A stretch of DNA of 59,499 nt from Alphaproteobacteria bacterium (lineage in GTDB: Bacteria > Pseudomonadota > Alphaproteobacteria > JAJFFI01), in NCBI GenBank assembly GCA_030066595.1, contig JASJBI010000057.1, positions 104,021 to 163,519 on the forward strand, in the 5' to 3' direction. The notes beneath the pieces are model-generated. The model was not told the DNA's origin, searched no databases, and saw only the letters and a list, made by a program, of their open reading frames with translations. Each line of letters starts with the position of its first letter. The first letter of the stretch is position 1. Shown here piece after piece: positions 1 to 7,745 of this stretch. The position numbers and the translations under genes were made by a program.

Positions 1-40
1 GGAATCTCTGAGGCCGCGTGGCGGCGTGAAACACTGCGGG

Positions 41-403
41 TCAGACGTAGCCTTGGCGTCGATAGTCCTCGAATCCAATCCGCGTCAGCTCCGCCAGTTC
101 CGCGAAAAGCGCTTGGTCGACAGCCCTGAACTGGAAGCAGGACTTGCCCTGCATGCGTTTCTTCAGCCCAGGGGAAACGGAATCCAAGAGTGCGGGGTTC
201 ACATAGACCGGCATCAGGTGATAGCTCACATAGCGCTTCTTCACCTGCGCCGACCCGAAGAACAAAGGCTTGCCGTTTTTCATGATGTGCCGGGTGTCGA
301 TGTAGAGATCCCCGGGACGGTCAGTCTTGCATTCGAGCATCTGCGCATAGGGGAGCAGAATTGCGCGCAGTTCCTCGAACACAGACAGAAAGCTCGGAGT
401 CAC
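41..403 (-). CDS. Conserved small protein, DUF1801-like
   Basis: A 120-residue soluble protein with no signal peptide or membrane segment. The start is a GTG at 403 with a good ribosome site (GGAGG about six bases upstream). The middle holds conserved-looking segments such as DTRHIMKNGKPLFFG, KKRYVSYHLMPVY and KKRMQGKSCFQF, which I associate with small proteins of unknown function related to the DUF1801/YdhG fold; the family assignment comes from memory of the pattern. It lies 21 bases downstream of the TPR gene on the same strand, so the two are probably co-transcribed. No function is proposed. Confidence 0.75.
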   Translation of the reverse strand: MTPSFLSVFEELRAILLPYAQMLECKTDRPGDLYIDTRHIMKNGKPLFFGSAQVKKRYVSYHLMPVYVNPALLDSVSPGLKKRMQGKSCFQFRAVDQALFAELAELTRIGFEDYRRQGYV

Positions 404-424
404 GATCGCCCTCCATGGCCAGCC

Positions 425-1765
425 TTAGGCGGCCTCGTGCTTCTTTGACTTTCCCGACCTGGCCCGCAAGAGGAAGGACCGGTTGACCGGGCTGTGGGGC
501 TTCAGGGCCAGGCGTTCCTGGGCGAGGGCCTCGGCCAAGTCGTGGATGCCGCCCCGCACCGCCGCTTCGGTCAGCGTCCAGTCGATGATATCGCGTTGGG
601 CATGGCTGCCGCCGAAGCGGTTGGCGATGAACCGCGCCGGATGGAGCCGGTCGACGGCGGTCTGGTAGTCGCCGCGCCAGAAGGCCGCAAAGCCCTCGAC
701 CAAGGGCAGACCGATCTCTCGCGCCCAAACGGCCGCCTCATCGGGCGTCGCGGCCTCGGCTTGGAATGCCTCGAGGATCCGGTCGACCTCATCGTCGCGC
801 CCGGCGCCCAAGTAACTTATCACCGCGTGCCAGTCGTTGAAGGGATAGAGCTTGCCGTCCGCGTGCTGGTCCCAGGTCTCCGAGAGCTCCTGCCACCGGT
901 CGCCCACATCCTGGTCCGAGAGGTGCAATCGCCACAGCAGGGCCGACGCATCGACGAGGTCCAACGCGACGGCGCTGCGCTCCTGGCGGATCGGGCCGTC
1001 ATAGAGAGACAGCACCTGATCGACCTGGCCCAGATCCAGGTGATAGAGCGCCCGGTGCCACCAGTTGTGCACCTTGAAGAAGTTGTCGTCGCCGGACCAG
1101 TGGGACTCGCGCGCGATCATCCAGCCGATGCCGTCTTCGGCCCGTGCCTGCATCTCCATCACATGCGCGACCGCATGATGGGCCCAGCAGTCGAGCGGCT
1201 CCAGCTCGACGGCCCGGCGCCCCATCTCTTCGGCGCGGGCGTAGTCTCCGGTCTCCTCGAGGCCGAAGGCGTACATGCCGAGCACAAACGAATAGCCCGG
1301 CGTCTCCGGTGTCCACCGGGGCAAGGTGCGGCCGATGCGGTCGCGCAGATCGCGGGCGTTGGCGCGGTAGAAGTCCATCAGATGGCCGGACTGCAGCGCC
1401 ACGATATCGCGCGGATAGCGGACACTGTGATGATCCAGCGCGACGGCCGCGGCCGTCCAGTTTCCCGCCAGTAGGAGGTCCAGGGCGGCCACATGCAACT
1501 GCTCGCGTTCATCGAGGGGCATGGTCTTGACCTGCGCCACTATGCCCTTGGCCTCGGCCGTCGCCTCGGGCTCGGTGGCCAAGCCGTAGAGATACGCCTT
1601 CAGGATGTGGGCCATGGCGAATCCGGGGGCGAGCGCGATGGCCTGATCCACAAGTGCGACGGGATCGCCGCGATAGATGTTGAGCGCTTCGACGGCCTCG
1701 TCGTAGAGCGCCACGGACTCTGTCGTGGCGCCGGAGAGCCGGGATCCCTGGCGGTCGGTCAGCAT
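425..1765 (-). CDS. Tetratricopeptide repeat protein, TTC38-like
   Basis: A 446-residue cytoplasmic protein built of helical TPR-like repeats. The central part (WTPETPGYSFVLGMYAFGLE, ARAEEMGRRAVELEPLDCWA, FFKVHNWWHRALYHLDLG) closely resembles the bacterial relatives of the TTC38 family. Such proteins are taken to be protein-interaction scaffolds; no enzymatic motif is visible. The ATG start at 1765 follows AAGGAG about ten bases upstream. It is the first gene of a two-gene minus-strand unit with the DUF1801-like gene. Its upstream region holds the palindromic element at 1827-2100, which may separate it from the divergent gene at 2272. Confidence 0.85.
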   Translation of the reverse strand: MLTDRQGSRLSGATTESVALYDEAVEALNIYRGDPVALVDQAIALAPGFAMAHILKAYLYGLATEPEATAEAKGIVAQVKTMPLDEREQLHVAALDLLLAGNWTAAAVALDHHSVRYPRDIVALQSGHLMDFYRANARDLRDRIGRTLPRWTPETPGYSFVLGMYAFGLEETGDYARAEEMGRRAVELEPLDCWAHHAVAHVMEMQARAEDGIGWMIARESHWSGDDNFFKVHNWWHRALYHLDLGQVDQVLSLYDGPIRQERSAVALDLVDASALLWRLHLSDQDVGDRWQELSETWDQHADGKLYPFNDWHAVISYLGAGRDDEVDRILEAFQAEAATPDEAAVWAREIGLPLVEGFAAFWRGDYQTAVDRLHPARFIANRFGGSHAQRDIIDWTLTEAAVRGGIHDLAEALAQERLALKPHSPVNRSFLLRARSGKSKKHEAA

Positions 1766-1826
1766 GGCTTGCGGTCTCCTTTGTCTTGTTGGTTGGCGCT
1801 TCGGCTCGTCGGCGCGGTCTGTCGAG

Positions 1827-2100
1827 CTAGAGCACTATCCGACCATATGGGCACAATTCTGTTGCGGTTTGGGCGCGGCAGACCGCCAGGCGCCGTCCGA
1901 AACGCGATGCCCGGGCATCGGGTAAGGGCGGCAACGCCGCGGATGCCCGCCCAAACGCAACCCTCTCGGGCCGGGGCCTTTTTTGCCATGACGTTGTCAA
2001 ACGCCTTGACCGTATGGCGGATACGCTCCGCGGCGTCTTCCTAGTCATGGCCAAAAATGCCTCCGGCAGAATGGGTTCATATGGTCGGAAAGTGCTCCAG
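1827..2100. repeat. Palindromic MITE-like/REP-like intergenic element
   Basis: A 274-bp noncoding block with nested inverted repeats. The outer arms are 1827-1860 and 2067-2100; each contains AGCACTNTCCGACCATATG, in opposite orientation and with only a few mismatches. Inside lie two further hairpins: 1861-1875 pairs with 1949-1962 (TTGC...TTTGGGC core), and 1971-1992 pairs with 2044-2066 (CCGG...TTTTTGCCATGAC core). A 16-bp perfect palindrome, CGATGCCCGGGCATCG, sits at 1905-1920. No convincing gene is present. The terminal inverted repeats and lack of coding suggest a miniature transposable element or an intergenic repeat family. Only one copy was seen in this window. Confidence 0.65.
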
Positions 2101-2271
2101 GTCCAACGCCTGGCAGCGAGTTTCTCACAGAAACGCGGCCGTGTTGAAGATCGTCGGCGCCGTCCCTGCATCTGTCGGGCGTGGCCGATCCGTATCTCTG
2201 CCGCAGCGCGCATTGGGTCGCGCCCGGCGGGTCGGCAAGGCAGACCGTCCGAATCCCGTGGAGACTGAAGC

Positions 2272-3234
2272 ATGGCATGTCTAACGCGAGCCTCCCGCCG
2301 GAACTTCCTCGGCGGAGTTGGCCGGGTGGCGCTCTCGGTGGGCGCTGTGGGCGCCCTTGCGGCTACTGCCGACGCTATGGCTCAATCCGCTATGAAGCAC
2401 GGCAGCTCGGTGCAGGAGATCGCCACGGTGTCGCAGGGCCTGTGTCGGCACGGCAGATTGAAGGGCGAGACGGCTCAGGGATCCGTGTCGGTGCTGTCGT
2501 GGAACGTACAACGCTACGATGCGCCCTGGTTCCAGGCTGCACCTTGGCGCTTACGGCGGGCCGGCGTGCTGAGGCGCCTGCGCCAGATCGAGGCCGACAT
2601 CGTGTGTCTGCAGGAAGTGCTGCATCCCGTGCGCGACGACATAGAGGTCGCATTGCCAGGCCATCGGTGGGTCGGCGTCGGCCGTCGCGACGGCAGGACC
2701 GAGGGTGAGTACGCGCCGATCCTGTTCCGAACCGCCAAATATCGAATGCAGGACGAAGGCTGCTTTTGGCTCTCGGAACAGCCGTCGCGTCCGTCGGTCG
2801 GGTGGGATGCGCAGCTGCCGCGCATCGCAACCTGGGTGCGCCTGGAGGACGCCGCCGGTCAGTCCTTCCTCGTCCTAAACACGCACTTCGACCACCGCGG
2901 CCGCCGCGCCAGGGAACAGTCCGCCTGGCTGCTGGCGCGCGAAACCGTCCGCCTCAGCCGAGGCGACCCGTCCATCGTGACCGGCGATCTCAACGCCCGC
3001 GCGCGCGACGATCCTCTCAGGACTCTGCAGCTCTTCCTCGTGAACGGTGCGCTGGACCAGCGCGGCCATGCCGAGGGTCCGTCCGCAACCCACTTGGCCG
3101 GCCGCATCGACCACGTCCTCTACAGCCGGCACTTCGCACGCCTTGCCGGCCGCACCCTCCCGGCCCGCGGCCTCTCGGATCACGCCACCCTCCACTACGT
3201 CCTGGCCCGCCAGGAGCCCGGACTGATCGTCTAG
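2272..3234 (+). CDS. Tat-exported endonuclease/exonuclease/phosphatase family protein
   Basis: A 320-residue protein with a twin-arginine signal (SRRNFLGG, then a hydrophobic stretch ending near ADAMAQ), so export in folded form is likely. The mature part has the hallmarks of the EEP (DNase I-like) phosphodiesterase fold: LSWNVQRYD, the metal-binding LQEVL near residue 115, LNTHFDHRGRRAR, GDLNARARD, RIDHVLYS and LSDHATLHY. Family members hydrolyse phosphodiester or phosphomonoester bonds in nucleic acids, lipids or inositol phosphates; the substrate cannot be read from the sequence. The ATG at 2272 has GGAG eight bases upstream. It is followed by the TetR gene on the same strand, but an operator-containing gap suggests separate control. 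Confidence 0.88.
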   Translation: MACLTRASRRNFLGGVGRVALSVGAVGALAATADAMAQSAMKHGSSVQEIATVSQGLCRHGRLKGETAQGSVSVLSWNVQRYDAPWFQAAPWRLRRAGVLRRLRQIEADIVCLQEVLHPVRDDIEVALPGHRWVGVGRRDGRTEGEYAPILFRTAKYRMQDEGCFWLSEQPSRPSVGWDAQLPRIATWVRLEDAAGQSFLVLNTHFDHRGRRAREQSAWLLARETVRLSRGDPSIVTGDLNARARDDPLRTLQLFLVNGALDQRGHAEGPSATHLAGRIDHVLYSRHFARLAGRTLPARGLSDHATLHYVLARQEPGLIV

Positions 3235-3254
3235 AGCCCCATCCTTGTCTCCTG

Positions 3255-3270
3255 GTAACTGATCGGTTAC
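3255..3270. promoter_or_regulatory. Palindromic operator 1, before the TetR gene
   Basis: GTAAC-TGATCG-GTTAC, a perfect five-base inverted repeat with a six-base spacer, 30 bp before the TetR start. It shares its layout and the following TTT with the sites at 3968, 4018 and 7713, which suggests autoregulation. Confidence 0.7.
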
Positions 3271-3299
3271 TTTGGCCGATCGGTCACGGAGACGGTGCG

Positions 3300-3956
3300 A
3301 TGGCGACAACGGGGACGATCGCGGCAAAGCCCCTGAAGCGGGATCCGGCGCGCACGCGCGAGCGGATTCTGGAGGCCGCGACCGTGGAGTTTTCCGAGCA
3401 GGGGCTGGGCGGTGCGCGGGTCGACGCCATCGCCGACCGGGCCGGCACGAACAAGCGGATGCTGTATCACTACTTCGGGAACAAGGAGGATCTCTTCCTC
3501 GCGGTTCTGGAGCGCACCTACGAGTCGATCCGTTCGCACGAGCGGGAACTGGAGCTCAGGAACCTGGACCCGGTCGCGGCCGTGCGGGAGCTGGTGCTCT
3601 ACACCTTCTCCTATTTCATCGCGCATCCGGAGTTCATCCGTCTGCTCAACAACGAGAACTTGTACGATGCGCAGCACGTCAACGGGTCCAAGCGCATCCG
3701 CGAAATGCACTCGCCGCTGGTCGCCCAGATCGCCGACGTGCTCGAGCGCGGCGCACGCGCGGGCGTGTTTCGCTCCGGCGTCGACCCGGTGCATCTCTAC
3801 ATCACGATCGCGGCGGTGGGGTATTTCTATCTCTCCAACGCCAGCACGCTCAGCGCCATCTTCGGGCGCAACCTGCGTTCGCGAAAGGCGCTGAAGGAGC
3901 GCCAGGAGCACGCTGTCGACGTGGTCCTGGGTTACCTGCGGCCGGTGGACGATTGA
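3300..3956 (+). CDS. TetR/AcrR family transcriptional regulator
   Basis: A 218-residue DNA-binding regulator. The N-terminus carries the TetR helix-turn-helix (ARTRERILEAATVEFSEQGL...VDAIADRAGTNKRMLYHYFGN, residues about 17-65); the rest is the helical ligand-binding and dimerisation domain, including FIAHPEFIRLLNNENLYDA. I chose the ATG at 3300 because GGAGAC precedes it; the same frame is open much further upstream, but that part overlaps the preceding gene. Palindromes of matching design lie before this gene, before the TTT transporter and before the catabolic operon. It is therefore probably the local repressor, released by the transported substrate or an intermediate. The effector is unknown. 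Confidence 0.92.
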   Translation: MATTGTIAAKPLKRDPARTRERILEAATVEFSEQGLGGARVDAIADRAGTNKRMLYHYFGNKEDLFLAVLERTYESIRSHERELELRNLDPVAAVRELVLYTFSYFIAHPEFIRLLNNENLYDAQHVNGSKRIREMHSPLVAQIADVLERGARAGVFRSGVDPVHLYITIAAVGYFYLSNASTLSAIFGRNLRSRKALKERQEHAVDVVLGYLRPVDD

Positions 3957-3967
3957 CCGGCCGCTAG

Positions 3968-3983
3968 ATAACCGTTTGGTTAC
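3968..3983. promoter_or_regulatory. Palindromic operator 2, upstream of the TTT transporter
   Basis: ATAAC-CGTTTG-GTTAC. Compared with operator 1, the core TAAC-N6-GTTAC-TTT is kept. It lies just upstream of a TTGACC hexamer (3991-3996) that could be the -35 element of the transporter promoter. Confidence 0.7.
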
Positions 3984-4017
3984 TTTCTGCTTGACCTGTA
4001 CCGGGGTCTGTTCGAAA

Positions 4018-4033
4018 GTAACTATAAGGTTAA
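4018..4033. promoter_or_regulatory. Palindromic operator 3, upstream of the TTT transporter
   Basis: GTAAC-TATAAG-GTTAA, a slightly weaker copy of the same palindrome 50 bp after operator 2. It overlaps or directly follows the expected -10 region downstream of TTGACC at 3991-3996. The pair would bracket the promoter, an arrangement typical of tight repression. Confidence 0.6.
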
Positions 4034-4071
4034 TTAAGTGCCGGACACCGGCGCGTCAGAGGGAGGAGAGC

Positions 4072-5079
4072 ATGCTGAAACTGCCCAAGCTCGCGGCTTC
4101 GGCCGCGATCGGCGTTGCGCTGGCCATGGCCGGACCGGCCGCCGCCGATTGGAAGCCGGAAAAACCGATCCGTATCATCGTGCCCTGGGGCGCGGGCGGC
4201 TCGACCGACCAGCTCGTGCGCACGCTGGCCGGGGATCTGGAGGATGCGCTCGGCCAGAAGGTGGTGGTCGTGAACCAGACCGGCGGTGCCGGCGCGGTCG
4301 GCACCAAGGCCGCGCTGGAGGCGGACAAGGACGGCTACACCTGGACCGCGGGCGCCGCCAAGGACCTCGGGACCTACATCGTCACCGGCGCCCTCGATAC
4401 GCGCCTGAAGGACTGGCACCTCTATCTCGCCACGGTCAATTTCACGGTTCTGTCGGTGAACCCAAAATCCAAGTTCCAGTCGGTCGAGGAGATCGTGGCG
4501 GCGATGAAATCGGCGCCGGATCGGGTGACCATCGCGACCGCCGGGATCAACTCGGCGGGTGGTGCGGCGTCGGAGGCGCTCAAGGCCGCGGTCGGCGGCG
4601 ACTACAAGATGGTCACCTATGACGGTGGCGCGCCGGCGGTGAAGGCCACGGTCGCGCACGAGACCGAGATCACCACCCAGCTCGTCTCCGAGCAGTACGA
4701 GATGCTGCGGGCCAAGCGCCTGAAGCCCTTGGCGTCGTTCACGCCCAAGCCGGTCTCGCTGGGCGGCATCGGTGATGTGGAGCCGATCACCAAGTCGGTG
4801 CCGAACGCCAAGGTCGGCCCGGTCTATTTCGGTATCTGGGCGCCCAAGGGCATCCCCGATGCGGCGGTCGAGACCATGGGCAAGATCTGGGACACGAAGA
4901 TCAAGAGCTCCGAGCGGCTGGCGAAATATGCCGAATCGAAAGGGCTGAGCGTAAGCGTGGTCTGGGGCGGCGCGGCCTATGAGCAGGCCTTCCCGACCAC
5001 CCAGATCAACGCCTGGCAGATCCACGACGGCGGCAAGTCGAAGGTCAGCCCGGACAAGGTCGGCATTCCGCGTCCCTAG
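4072..5079 (+). CDS. tctC: TTT-family periplasmic substrate-binding protein (TctC/Bug type)
   Basis: A 335-residue periplasmic protein with a clear signal peptide (MLKLPKLAASAAIGVALAMAGPAAA). The first mature strand, KPIRIIVPWGAGGSTDQLVR, is the typical TctC/Bug signature for binding a carboxylate through the first loop, and the full length matches the family. The frame is open further upstream, but the ATG at 4072 is preceded by GGGAGGAG and starts exactly at the signal peptide. It is the receptor of the TTT transporter completed by the next two genes. A strong hairpin follows the gene, which may let the binding protein be made in excess over the membrane subunits. The ligand is probably an organic acid. 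Confidence 0.93.
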   Translation: MLKLPKLAASAAIGVALAMAGPAAADWKPEKPIRIIVPWGAGGSTDQLVRTLAGDLEDALGQKVVVVNQTGGAGAVGTKAALEADKDGYTWTAGAAKDLGTYIVTGALDTRLKDWHLYLATVNFTVLSVNPKSKFQSVEEIVAAMKSAPDRVTIATAGINSAGGAASEALKAAVGGDYKMVTYDGGAPAVKATVAHETEITTQLVSEQYEMLRAKRLKPLASFTPKPVSLGGIGDVEPITKSVPNAKVGPVYFGIWAPKGIPDAAVETMGKIWDTKIKSSERLAKYAESKGLSVSVVWGGAAYEQAFPTTQINAWQIHDGGKSKVSPDKVGIPRP

Positions 5080-5111
5080 AGCTAGCGGCGGCGCGAGCGC
5101 GGGATAGAATG

Positions 5112-5143
5112 GCGGGTGGGGCCGCGCCCCACCCGCGTTTCTT
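5112..5143 (+). terminator. Hairpin between tctC and tctB (partial terminator)
   Basis: A perfect 11-bp stem, GCGGGTGGGGC at 5112-5122 and GCCCCACCCGC at 5126-5136, with a three-base loop, followed by GTTTCTT. It lies inside the operon, so it more likely attenuates or protects the tctC transcript than ends the operon. Confidence 0.65.
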
Positions 5144-5172
5144 GATGCGCCGCGTGCCGGAGGTTTGATGCC

Positions 5173-5787
5173 ATGTCGACGGCCAGCATGCCCCGGGCCG
5201 ACTTCGTCGCAGGGCTCGTCTTCTTCGTGTTGGGCGTCTACATGGTCTACGAAGGCCTTCAGCTGCCCGGCGCCGGCGGCTTCATCGAGGCGGGCGGCGA
5301 ACCGGGCCGCGTCCCCATCATGCTGGGAGCCGTGATCGCGGGCTTCGCGCTGATCCTGCTGATCCGCGCGGTCGCCCAGGGCGGCCATCGCCTGCGCGCC
5401 GGACCCGCGCTCAGCCGGGACGCCAGGATCGGCGCCGTTCGGTGCATGCTCACGGCCCTGGTCTGCGCGATCTATGCCCTCGGACTGCTGGGCGCCACGA
5501 TCGCAGGCTGGCAGGTCCGCTATCACGAGGCGACCGCGCTCTTCCTGTTCGCCTTCATCACTGGTTTCGAATGGCATGAGGCCCCGGCGCTGGGCGCCCG
5601 GCGTTGGGCCTGGCTGCAAGCCAAGGCGCCTGGCCTCGCCGCCGGCCTGGCACGGGCGCTGGGGGTCATGACCGCCCGGTCGGCCAGCCGCCTCTGGCTG
5701 CTCGTGACCGCCCTGCTGCAGGCGGTTCTGGTCACCTGGGTGGTCACTTACGTCTTCGAGAGCCAGTTCTACGTGAGGCTGCCGTGA
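5173..5787 (+). CDS. tctB: TTT transporter small membrane subunit (TctB)
   Basis: A 204-residue inner-membrane protein with about four hydrophobic segments (near residues 10-27, 50-68, 90-110 and 175-198). The opening FVAGLVFFVLGVYMVYEG and the segment GRVPIMLGAVIAGFALIL are typical of TctB, the small subunit of tripartite tricarboxylate transporters. A polar loop at about residues 125-165 is somewhat longer than expected. It sits between the binding protein and the large permease, as in other tct operons. The ATG at 5173 is preceded by GGAGG. Confidence 0.88.
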   Translation: MSTASMPRADFVAGLVFFVLGVYMVYEGLQLPGAGGFIEAGGEPGRVPIMLGAVIAGFALILLIRAVAQGGHRLRAGPALSRDARIGAVRCMLTALVCAIYALGLLGATIAGWQVRYHEATALFLFAFITGFEWHEAPALGARRWAWLQAKAPGLAAGLARALGVMTARSASRLWLLVTALLQAVLVTWVVTYVFESQFYVRLP

Positions 5788-5810
5788 CGCCGGTGGTGGC
5801 CTGAGCCGAG

Positions 5811-7631
5811 ATGCTGGAAGTTCTCACTGCACTCCTGGACTACCTGGCCGTCACCGGCGGCTTGGTCGGCGACGCGATGGGCAAGCTCGCCACCCCAGGC
5901 GTGCTGGTCTTCGTGGTCGGCGGCACGCTCTTGGGCATCTGCATCGGCATGCTGCCGGGGCTCACGGCCACCATGGGGGTCGCGCTCTTGACCACGCTGA
6001 CCTACCGCATGGAGCATGACGATGCCCTGATGATCCTGATCTGCCTCTATGTCGGGGCGATTTACGGCGGCAGCCGCAGCGCCATCCTGCTCAACATTCC
6101 GGGCACGCCTGCCAATGCGGCAACCACGGTGGACGGCTATCCCCTGGCCAAGGCCGGCAAGGCGGGACCCGCGATGGGGGTGGCCACGACCGGCTCCTTC
6201 CTGGGCACGATGATCGGCATGCTGTTCCTGGCCACGATCGCACCGCTGCTCGCGGAGTATGCGCTCCAGTTTCAGACGCACGAGTTCTTCTGGCTCGCCA
6301 TTTTCGGGATCCTGATCTCGGGACAGCTCACGGCGCTCGACGATCCGATCAAGGGCTGGATCGCCGGCTTCCTGGGCCTGGCCGTGGCGATGATCGGCCA
6401 GGAAGGGCTCTACATGACCGACCGCTTCACCTACGGCTTCACCGAGATGCAGTCGGGCGTGAACCTGATCCCGGCCATGGTCGGCGCCTTCGGCCTGTCC
6501 GAGGTGATCACCGTGATGTTCAGCCGCCGGGCCGAGGTGGTGAAGGCGACGACGCGGCTGTTGGACGTGATCCCGGACCCGCGCCACATCTTCAAGTACC
6601 GCCGCACGGTGGCGCGGTCCGGCACCTTAGGCACGCTGATCGGGGTCATCCCGGGCGTCGGCGAGGATATCGGCGCCTGGGTGTCCTACGCGGCGGCGCG
6701 GCGCGCCTCCAAGGAAAAGGAGAAGTTCGGCAAGGGCTCGGTCGAGGGCCTGATGGCCGCCGAGACCGGCAACAGCGCGGCCCCGCCGGGCGCCCTGATC
6801 CCGGTGCTGACGCTGGGCATCCCCGGATCCGCGCCCGCCGCGGTGCTGCTCGCGGCCATGATCCTGCACGGCGTGCGGCCGGGACCGATGATCATGTTCG
6901 AGTTCCCGACCTTCGTTTACGAGGTCGTGGTCATGATGCTGTTCGCGGCGGCCGCGATCTTCGTGCTCGGCATCCTGCTGACGCCGGTTCTCTTGAAGGT
7001 GCTGGCGATCCGGCGCGAGCGCCTCATGCCCGTCGTATTCGTGCTCTGCGTGATCGGCAGCTACGCGATCCAGCAGCGCATGTTCGACGTCTGGGTCATG
7101 GTGATCTTCGGGATCGCCGGGTTCGCGCTCAGACAGATGAAGTACCCCATGGCCCCGCTGGTGCTCGGCATCGTGCTCGGCGACATCGTCGACAAGAGCT
7201 TCCGGCGCTCCTGGGTGATCAACGGCGGCGATTTCGGCTTCTACTTCACGCGGCCGATCTGTATCGCGCTCATGGCCATGTGCATCTTCACGCTGTTGAT
7301 GAGCTTCGGGCCGACCCGGCGTTATCTGGCTCCCAAGCTGCAGCGGATCGGACAAAGCGTCACCGGCGGGCTCAGGCGGATTGTCGTGGTGCATGGCCGC
7401 CTGGTGCTTTGGCTCGGCCGCGCGCTGGCAGCCCTTGTCGGCCGACCGAATGGCGGCCTGCCCGCGGGCGCGGCCGGCTTCGGGGCGGGTGTTCGCCTCG
7501 GCGTGACCGACTACGGGACCACGATCGGGGCGTCCGTCTACGAGTTCGTGGCGGCGGTCGTCTCGTTCTTGGCCGCGCCGTTGCTCGACCTGATGCGCCT
7601 GCTACGGCTTCTGCCGCGCGGCGAAGGCTGA
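5811..7631 (+). CDS. tctA: TTT transporter large membrane subunit (TctA) with C-terminal extension
   Basis: A 606-residue polytopic membrane protein forming the transport channel of the TTT system. Family marks include GICIGMLPGLTATMGVALL near residue 43, GAIYGGSRSAILLNIPGTPA and the repeat LGTLIGVIPGVGEDIGAWVS, the two inverted halves with their conserved Pro-Gly segments. TctA proteins are usually about 500 residues; here roughly 100 residues follow the last canonical helix (after LLMSFGPTRRYL), with an amphipathic stretch (VVHGRLVLWLGRALAALVG) and a final hydrophobic segment (YEFVAAVVSFLAAPLLDLM). The extension has no function I can name. It is 23 bases after tctB. Confidence 0.93.
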   Translation: MLEVLTALLDYLAVTGGLVGDAMGKLATPGVLVFVVGGTLLGICIGMLPGLTATMGVALLTTLTYRMEHDDALMILICLYVGAIYGGSRSAILLNIPGTPANAATTVDGYPLAKAGKAGPAMGVATTGSFLGTMIGMLFLATIAPLLAEYALQFQTHEFFWLAIFGILISGQLTALDDPIKGWIAGFLGLAVAMIGQEGLYMTDRFTYGFTEMQSGVNLIPAMVGAFGLSEVITVMFSRRAEVVKATTRLLDVIPDPRHIFKYRRTVARSGTLGTLIGVIPGVGEDIGAWVSYAAARRASKEKEKFGKGSVEGLMAAETGNSAAPPGALIPVLTLGIPGSAPAAVLLAAMILHGVRPGPMIMFEFPTFVYEVVVMMLFAAAAIFVLGILLTPVLLKVLAIRRERLMPVVFVLCVIGSYAIQQRMFDVWVMVIFGIAGFALRQMKYPMAPLVLGIVLGDIVDKSFRRSWVINGGDFGFYFTRPICIALMAMCIFTLLMSFGPTRRYLAPKLQRIGQSVTGGLRRIVVVHGRLVLWLGRALAALVGRPNGGLPAGAAGFGAGVRLGVTDYGTTIGASVYEFVAAVVSFLAAPLLDLMRLLRLLPRGEG

Positions 7632-7680
7632 GGCCATGACGGCACGCCGGGGAGACGTGCGGCCGCCGGCAACGGGAGCC

Positions 7681-7710
7681 TTGACAGGATCGCGGACCGA
7701 CCCATACAGT
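7681..7710 (+). promoter_or_regulatory. Sigma-70-like promoter of the catabolic operon
   Basis: A perfect -35 hexamer TTGACA at 7681-7686 and, 18 bases on, TACAGT (four of six matches to TATAAT) at 7705-7710. The palindromic operator begins three bases later, so a bound repressor would cover the transcription start. Confidence 0.55.
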
Positions 7711-7712
7711 AA

Positions 7713-7728
7713 ATAACCATTTAGTTAC
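7713..7728. promoter_or_regulatory. Palindromic operator 4, before the catabolic operon
   Basis: ATAAC-CATTTA-GTTAC followed by TT, almost identical to operator 2 at 3968. It lies immediately after the -10 hexamer and before the ribosome site of the isomerase gene. This ties the catabolic operon to the TetR regulator at 3300. Confidence 0.72.
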
Positions 7729-7745
7729 TTAAGGTGGTTCGAACG

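Noticed and set aside
494..1474. A 326-codon plus-strand frame over the TPR gene
   Set aside because: The minus-strand TPR product has recognisable repeats and a good ribosome site; this frame has neither.
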